Source of the DNA: Smittium mucronatum
Taxonomy: Eukaryota; Kickxellomycota; Harpellomycetes; Harpellales; Legeriomycetaceae
Assembly: GCA_001953115.1 (NCBI GenBank)
Contig: LSSL01000967.1
Span: 7,033-20,012, forward strand
Length of the DNA stretch: 12,980 nt
Reading direction: 5' to 3'
Below, in pieces: positions 1 through 9,440 of this stretch. A model generated the notes under the pieces. That model was not told where the DNA came from, ran no database searches, and worked only from the letters and a program-made list of their open reading frames with translations. The number at the start of each line of letters is the position of its first letter. Within the stretch, counting starts at the first letter, position 1. Position numbers and translations under genes: made by a program.

Positions 1-26
1 AAAAAAAAAAAAAAAAAAAAAAAAAA
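1..26. repeat. poly-A homopolymer run
   Basis: The window opens with 26 consecutive A. It could be the end of a retrotransposon or processed-copy tail whose body lies to the left, or just a slippage tract. The window edge prevents a decision. No target-site duplication can be assessed. Confidence 0.9.
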
Positions 27-161
27 GTCATTGTTTTTCTGATAAGATACTTTGCAAAGAAATCGCTGTGCTTCGAGGCAGTAATGAATACTAACTCGAT
101 TTAATTTTTCCATTTAATAAATTATCACTGAACTGGATAAGACAGGGAAAAAAATTAGCAT

Positions 162-338
162 GACACTCTTTGTAAGTATAATAATAGTTTTGATATTGGT
201 TAATTTAATAATTTTAGTAAAAGCTCTTTTTAGGTATGACAATATTTTTTGATTTTGGTTAATTTTATAAGCTTAGAAAAAGCTCTTTGAAAGTATGATA
301 ATAGTAAAATACTGGTTAATTTAATCTGCTAGTATCTT
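162..338. repeat. 59-bp tandem repeat, three copies
   Basis: Three diverged copies begin at 162, 221 and 280, giving an exact 59-bp period with no indels. Shared blocks are CTCTTT near the start of each unit, then AAGTAT or AGGTATGA, and TGGTTAATTT about 37 bases into the unit. Copies 2 and 3 both start AAGCTCTTT, while copy 1 starts GACACTCTTT. No clear fourth copy is seen on either side. No coding frame runs through the array. It is a short minisatellite of unknown function. Confidence 0.8.
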
Positions 339-1650
339 ATTTTAATTTTAATCATATCTGTAATTTTTTATGATAAGATTCTTAATCATCGTATTCCTCG
401 TGGTAGGATAGTTCATTATCCGAAATTACGCATATATATCAAAAAAAGTAGAAATATTATTAAAGAAGAAGCTGGGAAAAAAAACATCAAAATTTCTAAA
501 AATAATTACTAAAATACCTCTCCATCTTTTGTACAATCTTAAAATAAAAAGAGTGCCATTGGAAGCAAAATTGTGAATATATACTAAAAAAAATAATGAA
601 AACTCCAAAATTCAACAGAAAACTAAAAAAAGAATTTTAGGGAAATGTGAAACATAAAAAACAATGAAGTTTAAATAGGAAACGAGAAACAATACTCAAA
701 TTAATACCAAGTATTCTCTATAAAATTAACCAATGGAAAATATGTATAAGAAATTTTAGGGAAATTTGTATATGTACTTGGATCGGTTCGGGAAAAAATA
801 CAAAACTTTGTATACTATTATCTTTAAAGGAAAACTCCGATCTATAAATTTTAAAAAAAAATTTTCACCAATAATAATGGGAAATTATTCTTGTAGACTT
901 GAAAATGTAAATTATGGCTGAAATTTGTGAAAATAATAGGAAATAAATCATTAAATTATAAATCTTGGAAGCGATAACCTGATAGGATCTGAAAAATAAA
1001 CCTAATTTTTTTTTTCATAAATAGGCAGGATTATTTTCAAGTAACGCATCCCCACCCCACAATGAAAGCGAAAATTTGATCATAAGCGGGTTCTTTAAGT
1101 TAAAAAAAAATAGGCCAAAAAAATAATAATAAAAAATCGTAATTTAAAAGAAATATCTGGAAAAAATAATTTGAGTCTCAAACTACGGGAAAAAATATTA
1201 AAATCTTAAAAAAATTGTTGGATTTTATACCATTCAGTAAATATGAGTCTGTTGTGCATATTAAACCAACTAAAATCTAGAATTGGCGTAAATTAAACGA
1301 TACTTCTTGGTACTCAATTAAATAAGCGGTAAAAAGGACTTAAAAAATAGTTAATATATTGGCCGAAACGAACAAATCATTTCTGATTATCCAATAGAAA
1401 AAATATCGGATTATTAAACAGTTTATTTGGGAATAGTTATTTTATTTTCTTAGATATTTTTTTGAATTTTTCCCCTTGAAATAAAACTCTTGGAAATAAA
1501 TTTTAATAAAATATCCAAGGAGATCAATCAATTAAGCAAAAATCCTATAGGTAAGTACTTCAAATTAAGTAAATATGCACAAAAAACTCTATTGTATCAT
1601 CAAATTCTTTTAAAACACAATTTTTTTGCGCATGTTAAATTGTTCATGTT
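339..1650. other. gene-free A-rich segment
   Basis: I see no gene here. The plus strand is A-rich and purine-rich, with frequent stops in all frames. The only longer open stretch (333-509, plus strand) lacks an ATG, and the 60-codon minus-strand frame at 426-608 is low-complexity Phe/Ile. The motif TTTTAGGGAAAT occurs at 635 and 754 in similar surroundings, which may be a remnant of a decayed ~119-bp duplication. There is a small C-rich patch near 1,048-1,060. Confidence 0.6.
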
Positions 1651-4600
1651 TTTTTAGGTATTTCTTAATCGGAATAAGATTAATTATGCAAACTTATACG
1701 TGAAATTTAAGAATTCTGTTGGAAGATAACAGTAAATTAAATTTTAAAAATTGAATTTTTTTTTATAGAGATACCATATAATTTAAAACACTCAGATACC
1801 CCAAAATTTTATACTCTTCTTATATTATATTTTTTGACAATTTTTTTTAATATATCACACAGTTTATCTCGGCAATGGATTAATCGAATCTATTAAACTC
1901 CATGATATCAGAAAACTATTTAAATTGGAAATTTTGAAAAACCATTTGAATAAATCTATTAAATTTTCCTAAGTGTCAATTACTTAAATTCAGAAAGCTA
2001 TTATTTTTATATTAAATACAAATTTGAAACAGTAAGTAATAAAGAATATCAGTCAAAAATGCCTTTATGATGAACTGTTTTTTTACAAATAAACTCGTCG
2101 CATTTGTTTTATAAAATAAATAATTGAAGCTTATTATACCAATTGTTACTATTTTGATAATTAAAAGCCTTAATTTAGCCTTTTAAAAGAAAATTTCATT
2201 CACTTTCCTTAAAATTTAATCTCTACATTGATTTTCTGAGTTTTATTTTTGATTTTATATTTATAATTTTTAAAATAGTGATACTAATTGCTTATATTTC
2301 TTATATGCATTCATTTGTTATATATATCATGTATTTAGGCATTTGAACTATTTATTATTAACAATTCTGAGGAAAATGACAAACCCCTTATTAATTTTTT
2401 TCTAAGCATGAATTTAATTTCAAATTTTTCTCTATATTACTCTTATCGAATATACTTATTACTAGTATAAAAAAATTAATATTTATTTACTTTTGGATAG
2501 GAATAATTTATTATTTATTTATACGGTTCTATCCATAATAGGTTAAATTAAAATCTCTAATATGTACTTTCAAAAAAGTAAAAAATTTAGGGGATTGAAA
2601 GTTATTACTGTAAATTTTATAGAATATTTGTTATATAAACATTATTTTAGAAAAATTATTATTTTCCTAACACAATTAGACTTTTCTGTTTATGTGGGGG
2701 GGGGGGTATGATAAAAAAATTTTTTTATCCAACTAATATTTTCATTTTTCGAAAGAAAATTTACATGTGTGATTCAAATAGCAAATATACCTATTAAACA
2801 TACCCTAACTGAAATTCAATGTTTTAAATATAAAGTCTAAAAATAACTTGTCGTTATCTGAAGCCTTTGAGAATATTATTTTGAAGATTTTAATTCTTAA
2901 TCTGTTTCAAATAATTATATACCAGATAAATAATAATACATAAAATGCGGTAAAAATATTATTCCCATTGCATGATATAATTATTTTATTATAACTATAA
3001 AAAAACAAAGAAACACTGGATTAAATAAATCTATATTTAAATTGAAAAAAAATATCTTTCCGATCCTGAAATTATTTTTCATCCTTTCCTTATTTTTTTT
3101 CATAGTGATCATTTAGATATCAAGTTAATTTATCCAATATTATTAAGATGGGTATATTATGAAAGATATTCTTTTCTTTATGAAAATTTAAATAAAAATA
3201 TTATAGATAATTGTAATTTTTCAATCTTTTTTCAAATGCATGAATAATCTTTATTTCAGTGTCTCATAATTTTTTTTCCAAAAATAGACTTTCGTGTCCA
3301 AAATTATATATTTCAAGTTAGTCATAAAATTGAAATGTTTAAAGGTTCTTAAAGCTCTCGAATAAACTAAATATCCAATGTTTTAAACAGGATTAAAAAT
3401 AATTGTAATTTAGGTTCTCGGAAATTTTTTCAGTTTTCAGTTTGATAAATTCAATAAAATATTTTTTGTATAAAGAGTAATTTTAATTTATTTTATAAAA
3501 ATAATTCACTTAACCATTTTAAAGCTAAGGAATAAATATTTCAACATCCTCATAACAGTTTTTTTTGCTATAAAATTAATTTTTCGTTATGTATTTTATA
3601 TTGATATTGTTAGATTTATCATTGATTGATTCTAAAAATTTTTTTTTTAGCTTTTTCAAACTTTTTTTTTGACCAGCAGCTTTAAAGAGAATAAAAATAT
3701 TTTAGAAGCTGAAGGTTTATATTTTTTCGTATCTATTAAAATAATTCCAGATTAATATGAAAGTTCAACAGTATTAATAAATTTTGAACGGAAAAAAGGA
3801 ACAAGATTTTATAGAATTGTCGATTTCAGGGGCATTATTTACTGCAGCTTTTTTCGGAAATTTTTTTTTTGAAGCTTTATAATTTGATTTTCAAGTTTTT
3901 CAAACATCAAATATAAAATTACTCCTTTTTCCTTTCCACTTTAAAAATAGCCAAAGAAAATTTTTTTTTGTAATAATAGAATATTATAAAACCACTACTG
4001 ACTTACAAGGTCTATTAATTTTTACGCTCCATCAACATCAAATTTTTTTGAAACTCTCCCGTTATCAATAAAAAATTTTATTATTTTTTTTAAATCAAGT
4101 TTATTAATCAAATTATATCAAAAAAATTTCCAATAAATTTTTTTAAGTAGTTATTTGATGAAATTATCTTTATTTTTATAATATCATCTACTCTTCCCAA
4201 AATTTAATACATAGTTTTATATTTTATAAGTTGTGATTGATAATCCCATTTTTTATGCTTTATTAATTATTCTATATGATTTCTTCAGCCTTTTATTTAA
4301 TTATTTCTATATAAAATCTATTTATTATCTTTAGATATCATATATAGATTCGAAATTGTTTTAAAACACACACTGAGTTTTTTTCTTACTGCTATATATT
4401 GATTTTTTGTCTTCAAATATTTAATACATGATTTTTTTTTCTAATTGAATTATTATAAAATGATATAAATTAAAATAAATTGCTTAATATTCTTTTAAAT
4501 AATTCGTTCTTTTGTTGTTCTTATAAAATTTGGAGATTTCTTCAGAATCAGCCTCTAATGGCTCCCAGTTTAAATTTATATTTTTTCTATATAAAAGACC

Positions 4601-4765
4601 ATATTTTTATTAAATTTTTTGAGCTTAAATATATTTTATATTTTAGTGTTATCCTACTTTTTTGATTAAAATTATATAGTGATAAATAAAAAACAATGAA
4701 GATATTATTTCCACACATATTTGCATTAAAATAAATGGAGTTGAGAAACGTAAATATTAACTAAT
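1651..4765. other. gene-free T-rich segment
   Basis: The plus strand switches to strong T richness with many T8-T10 runs. I find no recognisable coding remnant except a very weak candidate at 4,480-4,665. No tRNA-like B box or rRNA-like block was found. If decayed genes lie here, the skew suggests they read on the minus strand, mirroring the A-rich right flank. Confidence 0.6.
2696..2706 (+). repeat. G11 homopolymer run
   Basis: Eleven consecutive G sit in DNA that is otherwise extremely AT-rich, preceded by TATGT and followed by TATGAT. It is the longest G run in the window. It may be a slippage tract or a sequencing/assembly length uncertainty. Confidence 0.9.
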
Positions 4766-5867
4766 TGAAATGGATGTCATTTTTTAGACACAAATACCGA
4801 ATTGAGCGCGATTAAACAAACCGATTAATTTTTTTAGCAATACTGATTGATTTTAAAAATTATAACTTTGATTTGAATAGACTCCATAAAAAATTGAGCA
4901 GAAAATAATAAAATAAAAAAAGTGCTGACATTACAAGATAATCTATCTTAGAGAAGAAAACTTTAAAAAAATATATTGATTAGAAATTATATGTAGAAAT
5001 GGACGGATTTTTAAATTTATTTTTAGTTTTAGCGAATAGAATATTTCTTCATTTTTTTGAAAAAATTTCCATATATACTAATTAAACTTTCTAATTCCCC
5101 GATTTTTTGATAATTCTAGGGAAATTTTATCCACCATTAAAAGCTGAAAAAAAGCGTCGTGAAAAATTTCAATATTAGTTTAAAATACTCATTTAAATGA
5201 TTTTACCTCTCCTAAACACATATTTCAAAATAATGATACATTTCCTCCGAGTTTTAAAACGGAATTAAAGAAAGGTAAAATCAAATTATATGTAATCGAT
5301 AGTTGATAAATTCAAAAAAAACAACATTGAATATTAAAGCAAAATAAAGGGAGTTTATTTGTTTTCATTTAATAAAATATGACTCATAATAAATGTATAG
5401 CATTTACAAGTAAAATTGAACCATTTTCAAATAAAATTTATCTAATTTTATCGATAAATTTTCTTTTAAAAAATCAAAATTGTACGTTTTACAAATCAAA
5501 TTTTGAAATTTAAAAAGTGTAAATTGTAAGTTTTTCAAATCAGACTTTTTATTTTTAAAAGTAAGATTCTGCCATGGTTCAAAACTTTTTTTTACATTTA
5601 ACAGATAAAAATCCACCTTTTAAAAATTCTAAATATAGCTTTTTGCAAATTAGAAGTTTTTTCTTTTTGCATTTTAAATTTTGAGCCATTTCCAAATGAA
5701 AGAATAATTTTTTTTGCAAAGCCCATTGGTTTATTTTCAAAAGATTGGACCGAAAAAATAATCGGTAAAATAAACCAATTTAGGGTGTTTTTTATTATTT
5801 TTTTAGAAGATCTATAATTTGGCTTTTAAGATAGTTTTTTTTCTTTGTAAAATACATCAATTCTTTT
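4766..5867 (+). repeat. Left terminal inverted repeat arm
   Basis: Reverse complement of 7,025-8,126. I compared the arms line by line: 4,766-5,833 is identical to 7,059-8,126 (1,068 bp, no mismatch seen). From 5,834 inward there are substitutions at 5,834, 5,853, 5,855 and 5,863, and homology ends at 5,867. The outer tip carries a relatively GC-rich block (GAATTGAGCGCG, 4,799-4,810), a possible transposase contact site. The inner half holds degenerate ~44-bp subrepeats. Confidence 0.95.
5397..5743 (-). repeat. Subterminal ~44-bp degenerate repeats, left arm
   Basis: Mirror of the array at 7,149-7,495. Units share a core resembling TTTGAAAATGGTTCAATTTT on the minus strand. Arrays of short repeats inside long inverted arms are known in several DNA transposons as transposase binding sites. 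That role is inferred here, not shown. Confidence 0.5.
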
Positions 5868-5960
5868 TTATATATCAGTGGAGATAGGATAAATTTATAT
5901 TTTATATTTGATTCGGATATAATTACATAAAAAATTCAAAAGTAATGGTTGTAAAATTTT

Positions 5961-6975
5961 TGTTTATCGACGGGCAGAGTTATCTTCGACTCATGTTTGA
6001 AAAATATCTCCTTAGGTTATTATTGGAAATTCACTAAAGTGATTCTTCTATCTGATCACAAATATATAAAAAAATATTTTCTGGAGAGCTGAGTTTTTGT
6101 GAACATATATTTTTACTTTACTGAAAATTTTCTCAACGGGATTTAGCATGTATAAGCATGGGGATAAAAATATCAATTATAACCATAAAGAGATGCTATT
6201 TTTCGCGTTTATTTAATTTTTTCACTCTTACGTTATCAAGTATTGTTTAACTTTTGTGAAGACTTTCATTGGTAATTATTAAATCCATGAGCTCTTGTGC
6301 AAAAGCTGTTAAAAAAGCTGCATTTACAGTTTTATTAATTACTATTTTTCGATGTAATGTTTTTTTAGAATTAGCTGCTGTTATTAAGGTAATATTTCTT
6401 ACTCTAAGGTTGGGAGCGTCACTGATTCTCTAGCTCCAATATTTGATCTAACTATAGTTCTAAGATGAATATTAAACTCCAAATCTTCAATAAATATGCA
6501 ATTACATATATTCTCTGTAACTGTTGAGGTGAAAAATCTTGCAATTTTCATTCTTTTTTTAAGATTTTCTCAGGATTTTACTTTATCTAATACTCTGCTT
6601 GCTTTTTTTAAAATAACATTTAATTTTTTTTATTTCCATTTGAAAAAGATGAAATAAATGTATTAATGCCCTTGTTTTCAAATATTTTTTTCGCAATTTC
6701 TTTTAAAATTTTTTCTGATTTCTGTTCAATTAATTTTTCTATCACAAATTTTTTTTTAATTTTTTAAATTAGTTCTTTTCCAACAGAAGTGTTTTTTCGG
6801 ATCATTGGCTGAGCAAATTATTCAAAATAGTATAAACAAGTTTTTTTAGCTACCAAAACAAGTCTATAAGCATATTCATATTCACTTCCCGAAATTATAT
6901 GTCATTTTTTTTTTTTTGAAATCCTGTTATCAAAAAAAACAAGTAAATAATCTCTGTTTAGGTTTTCGGTTATTT
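5961..6975 (-). pseudogene. IS630/Tc1-mariner (DDE_3) transposase pseudogene
   Basis: Read on the minus strand, this is a decayed cut-and-paste transposase that once cut the ends of its own element and joined them to target DNA. The N-terminal part (about 6,955-6,770) suggests a helix-turn-helix (FFDNRISKKKMTYN, then VYTILNN in another frame). Next, about 6,750-6,640, comes IEKLIEQKSEKILKEIAKKI followed by FENKGIN, matching the winged-helix linker of IS630 proteins. Catalytic block 1 is IFIEDLEFNIHLR (acidic codons at 6,488-6,483). Block 2 is ILDNVRVKK (Asp codon 6,237-6,235). Block 3 is MLNPVEKIFSKVK (Glu codon 6,134-6,132). Spacing between blocks 2 and 3 is 103 bases, about 34 codons, as in DD34E enzymes. 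At least two frameshifts (one near 6,420, one between blocks 2 and 3) and several in-frame stops make it nonfunctional. The total of about 1 kb is close to the usual 330-350 codons. No reliable start codon can be chosen. Confidence 0.8.
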
Positions 6976-7024
6976 TATAATATTTTTTTAACTGTTTCAA
7001 TGCGTATTTAAGTATAATTTTTTG

Positions 7025-8126
7025 AAAATAATTGATATGTTTTACAAAGAAAAAAAAATATCTTAAAAGCCAAATTATAGATCTTCTAAAAAAATAATAA
7101 AAAACACCCTAAATTGGTTTATTTTACCGATTATTTTTTCGGTCCAATCTTTTGAAAATAAACCAATGGGCTTTGCAAAAAAAATTATTCTTTCATTTGG
7201 AAATGGCTCAAAATTTAAAATGCAAAAAGAAAAAACTTCTAATTTGCAAAAAGCTATATTTAGAATTTTTAAAAGGTGGATTTTTATCTGTTAAATGTAA
7301 AAAAAAGTTTTGAACCATGGCAGAATCTTACTTTTAAAAATAAAAAGTCTGATTTGAAAAACTTACAATTTACACTTTTTAAATTTCAAAATTTGATTTG
7401 TAAAACGTACAATTTTGATTTTTTAAAAGAAAATTTATCGATAAAATTAGATAAATTTTATTTGAAAATGGTTCAATTTTACTTGTAAATGCTATACATT
7501 TATTATGAGTCATATTTTATTAAATGAAAACAAATAAACTCCCTTTATTTTGCTTTAATATTCAATGTTGTTTTTTTTGAATTTATCAACTATCGATTAC
7601 ATATAATTTGATTTTACCTTTCTTTAATTCCGTTTTAAAACTCGGAGGAAATGTATCATTATTTTGAAATATGTGTTTAGGAGAGGTAAAATCATTTAAA
7701 TGAGTATTTTAAACTAATATTGAAATTTTTCACGACGCTTTTTTTCAGCTTTTAATGGTGGATAAAATTTCCCTAGAATTATCAAAAAATCGGGGAATTA
7801 GAAAGTTTAATTAGTATATATGGAAATTTTTTCAAAAAAATGAAGAAATATTCTATTCGCTAAAACTAAAAATAAATTTAAAAATCCGTCCATTTCTACA
7901 TATAATTTCTAATCAATATATTTTTTTAAAGTTTTCTTCTCTAAGATAGATTATCTTGTAATGTCAGCACTTTTTTTATTTTATTATTTTCTGCTCAATT
8001 TTTTATGGAGTCTATTCAAATCAAAGTTATAATTTTTAAAATCAATCAGTATTGCTAAAAAAATTAATCGGTTTGTTTAATCGCGCTCAATTCGGTATTT
8101 GTGTCTAAAAAATGACATCCATTTCA
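7025..8126 (-). repeat. Right terminal inverted repeat arm
   Basis: Mirror copy of 4,766-5,867. The outer 1,068 bp (7,059-8,126) is identical to the left arm in reverse complement, and the inner 34 bp carry four mismatches. The plus-strand reading frame at 7,276-7,488 and its minus-strand mirror at 5,404-5,616 encode the same 70 residues because of this identity. That is not evidence of selection for a protein. Confidence 0.95.
7149..7495 (+). repeat. Subterminal ~44-bp degenerate repeats, right arm
   Basis: Related units begin near 7,192 (TTTCATTTGGAAATGGCTCA), 7,236 (TTCTAATTTGCAAAAAGCTA), 7,348 (TCTGATTTGAAAAACTTACA), 7,392 (TTTGATTTGTAAAACGTACA) and 7,456 (TTTTATTTGAAAATGGTTCA). The steps 7,192-7,236 and 7,348-7,392 are both exactly 44 bp; other gaps are irregular. 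The shared pattern is TTTxATTTGxAAAxxxxxCAATTT followed by T/A-rich DNA. It is imperfect, so part of the similarity may reflect base composition. Confidence 0.55.
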
Positions 8127-9070
8127 TTAAAATATTGGAATAACAAATTATTATTAAAAAAATACACTTATATAATAATAGATGATGAAACAATGAAATT
8201 CCTGATATCATCCTTTATTAAGTAGAAGGTATTCTGTTGTGGCATTAGAAAAATGAATACTATCATAATAATAATAAAAATAAAAATTTTCTGGACATAA
8301 AAAGGAAATTATAATAATGCAATATTTTCTTGACAATCAAATAATGAAAAATAGAACTTAAAAATTATGATAGTCCTATTTGTGTTTCTTCGGACGGTTG
8401 ATATTAAAACTCGATACATTCGTTCTCTAAAAAATCAAATAGAGAAAAATATTATTGGAGTCAAAAATCTTAAATTAATCATTTATATATAATAATCAAA
8501 ATAAATGTGGATTTTTTTATGCTTATTATAAGAAAATTGAGGATATTAGTTCATAATTTCTTTTATATATCGATTAAATATTTTCCAAAATGAAAAGAAA
8601 AAACCAATAAATAAATTGAATCGAATATTCAAGATATAGAATGCGAATATCTTAAGAAAAAATATGAAATTTAGCTATGAGCTGGAGATATAAATATTTA
8701 ATCTTATGATATCCAAAAAAAAATTTAATAAGATTTTTATATATCTATAAATCAGAAAAATCGTCGATTTTATTAAAAATGTAGAAATAACTTATGTTTT
8801 ATAGATGGGCTGATGTAATGAAATAATATTTATCAAGTCTATCTCCATAATTAAAAATTAGATAAACATAAATTTCAATAATCAAAATAAGAATTTAATC
8901 TAAGAAGATTTACGGGTTAATTTTTAGTTTGAGGAAGATTTTTAAGGAGAAAAACGCAATTTCCAATAATTATATCTTTTTTTTTCCTATAAGGTAGATA
9001 TAAGAGAAATAATACTCATGGTCTATGTGACGAAAATGAGACACAAAGTACAGAGATTAGTCAAATAGGG
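8127..9070. other. gene-free A-rich segment right of the transposon
   Basis: The plus strand is A-rich and purine-rich, with scattered stops in every frame and no recognisable domain. By purine bias it could be the decayed upstream part of the reverse-transcriptase element that follows, but I found no supporting motif. Confidence 0.5.
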
Positions 9071-9440
9071 GATAAAGTAAGAGATCTCTACAAAAAAAAT
9101 CCAATAAAGAAGTTACATGAAAAATGGTCCATTCAAAAACGGATTATACATTGAAAAACTTTTTTCTTGAAAAAAAAACTATTGGTATGTGATATTATTG
9201 CAAAGATAATAAATTATACTACAGAAAAATCTTCAAATAATAAAAATCAAGGCGTAAATGCCTGAAATATATATTTTTAATAGAAAATTATCTAATTTTC
9301 AAAATAAATTTTCGTTGCTTTTAATGATGTTATGAAATTAGAGAATAAAAAAAATATTTAAATTACCAAAGTATATCCTTGATCCGAAAAATGGAGACGC
9401 TAAAGAATTTACAAATTATACTCCAATCAAATCCTTGAAA
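9071..9440 (+). pseudogene. Non-LTR retrotransposon reverse transcriptase fragment
   Basis: A short plus-strand remnant of a LINE-type (R2-like or related) reverse transcriptase. The clearest part is 9,381-9,428, reading DPKNGDAKEFTNYTPI. This matches the family block L-x-P-K-x-G-D followed by N-Y-R-P-I, with Arg replaced by Thr. Upstream, in a different frame, 9,071-9,262 reads VRDLYKKNPIKKLHEKW and ends with NNKNQGVNA before a TGA. The latter resembles the W-K-x-P-G-x-D-G-[VI] block of the same domain. The distance from that Gly (9,251) to the Pro of the PK block (9,384) is 133 bases, about 44 codons, close to family spacing. Stops and at least one frameshift separate the parts. After the NYxPI block the frame dissolves into a TA microsatellite (9,443-9,456). 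The catalytic YADD/FxDD box is not found in place, so the fragment is dead. Confidence 0.5.

Larger units (their letters stand above)
4766..8126. mobile_element. Long-TIR DNA transposon (IS630/Tc1-mariner type, non-autonomous now)
   Basis: About 3.36 kb. Two inverted arms of about 1.1 kb flank a 1,157-bp centre with a decayed DDE transposase on the minus strand. Every paired position in the arms sums to 12,892, so the arms align without a single indel. Outer homology stops at 4,766 and 8,126, where the termini read TGAAATGG and CCATTTCA. Direct repeats at the ends are ambiguous: a 3-bp ATT if the element starts at GAAATGG, or TA (4,762-4,763 and 8,128-8,129) if one base of slippage is allowed. 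TA would be expected for Tc1/mariner. Because the transposase is broken, the element would need an enzyme supplied by another copy. A 1.1-kb TIR is far longer than the usual tens to hundreds of bases in this superfamily. Confidence 0.85.

Noticed and set aside
333..509. 59-codon open plus-strand stretch including HRIPRGRIVHYPKLRIYIKK
   Set aside because: Slightly richer in G+C than its surroundings, but it has no ATG and no family resemblance that I can defend, and it starts inside the 59-bp repeat.
426..608. 60-codon minus-strand frame, Phe/Ile-rich
   Set aside because: Hydrophobic by composition: it is the complement of A-runs. It has no domain and no neighbouring gene.
5961..6975. Ciliate-type code (TAA/TAG read as Gln) as an explanation for the stops in the transposase
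   Set aside because: The frameshifts between catalytic blocks and TGA-type stops remain under that code, so decay is the simpler reading.
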